Below, in pieces: positions 63,712 through 64,000 of a stretch of DNA of 64,000 nucleotides (positions are counted from its first letter, which is position 1; each line of letters starts with the position of its first letter). Position numbers and translations under genes: made by a program. The notes under the pieces were generated by a model. The model was not told the DNA's origin, ran no database searches, and was given only the letters and a program-made list of their open reading frames with translations. Source of the DNA: Haloterrigena sp. KLK7 (lineage in GTDB: Archaea > Halobacteriota > Halobacteria > Halobacteriales > Natrialbaceae); NCBI RefSeq assembly GCF_037914945.1, contig NZ_CP149787.1, forward strand, positions 2,170,001-2,234,000, in the 5' to 3' direction.

Positions 63712-64000
63712 TCACTCGAGGATGGCCCCGTGTTCGTCGATTTCGCCGTTTACGATCCGCGTCGAGGAGATCCGCTCGCCGTCCGCGGCGAGGACGTAGG
63801 GGGCGACGATCCCCGAGATGGGCTCGAGGTCGCGGTCGCGTCGGCGCTCGTTGATCGCCTCGAGTTCGGGCGCCGTTTCCGGGGAGACGACCAGCGCGTC
63901 GATCGAGGGGTCGTCCTCGGCGATGTCGTACTCGCTCGTCAGTTCCCGGATCTCGACCTCGCGGTCCCAGCGATCGATCTCGGCGACGGCGTCGGTCACC
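63712..64000 (-). CDS. coaD: Phosphopantetheine adenylyltransferase, archaeal type, N-terminus outside window
   Basis: The last ~95 residues of the archaeal PPAT are visible: ALVVSPETAPELEAINERR, then VLAADGERISSTRIVNGEID with the ISSTRI nucleotidyltransferase motif. The enzyme transfers adenylate to 4'-phosphopantetheine in coenzyme A synthesis. The gene continues past base 64000, so its N-terminal HxGH-type motif is not seen. Confidence 0.9.
   Translation of the reverse strand, partial: VTDAVAEIDRWDREVEIRELTSEYDIAEDDPSIDALVVSPETAPELEAINERRRDRDLEPISGIVAPYVLAADGERISSTRIVNGEIDEHGAILE

Overview
The window is one contiguous stretch of a halophilic archaeon (class Halobacteria). The reasons: GC-rich DNA with strong third-position GC, acidic proteins, many leaderless genes with a TATA-like box about 25-30 bases upstream, and haloarchaeal families throughout (bat-type HTH regulators, HalOD1, FilR1-type winged helix, a subunit I-III cytochrome oxidase fusion, gas-vesicle GvpA, eIF5A/deoxyhypusine synthase, geranylgeranyl reductase). 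The mix resembles Natrialbales-type genomes (Haloterrigena/Natrinema), but that is inference. I see no rRNA, tRNA or CRISPR array.

Layout. 1-8 kb: partial glutamine amidotransferase, Trm1, YihY/BrkB membrane protein, alpha/beta hydrolase, two PRC-barrel-like paralogues, a receiver protein and a Vms1/aRF1-like tRNA hydrolase. 8-20 kb: EamA transporter behind a possible coupled leader ORF, FilR1-type regulator with a palindromic operator candidate, TrkH, class-2 malate:quinone oxidoreductase, small zinc-ribbon and membrane proteins, a stand-alone voltage-sensor-like protein overlapping a DUF389 protein, and an arylsulfotransferase-family protein. 20.7-28.4 kb is the most accessory part: HalOD1, a decayed PadR copy next to an intact PadR, a penicillin-V-acylase-like hydrolase, a short IS200/IS605-like end, a metzincin-like membrane protein lacking the catalytic Glu, a glycosyltransferase, an isolated gvpA and intergenic repeat elements.

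28.4-46.6 kb: MBL hydrolase and thioredoxin-reductase-like protein between long inverted repeats, deoxyhypusine synthase, NIF3, CoxAC, the eIF5A-agmatinase pair, an enolase-superfamily enzyme, ABC1 kinase with Hsp20, MoeA, serine hydrolase, PUA protein and an RNase R-like enzyme. 46.6-64 kb: GNAT, divergent P450/bat-type regulator, UvrA, methyltransferase, class V aminotransferase, copper nitrite reductase NirK, 7-TM protein, third PRC-barrel paralogue, NrfD-like anchor, UspA, geranylgeranyl reductase, ZIP transporter and partial CoaD.

Genes that work together: deoxyhypusine synthase (31 kb), agmatinase and eIF5A (36-37.5 kb) fit the agmatine-based hypusination route proposed for haloarchaea. 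Mqo, CoxAC, NrfD and NirK are respiratory parts (malate oxidation, O2 and nitrite reduction, quinone anchor), scattered rather than in one operon. The most unusual structures are four dispersed repeat elements with shared ends and different, often self-complementary cores; two of them share 167 identical bases in inverted orientation around a 2.8 kb segment. Others are the six-arginine voltage sensor without a pore, the orphan gvpA and the leader ORF fused by a GTGA overlap to a transporter.
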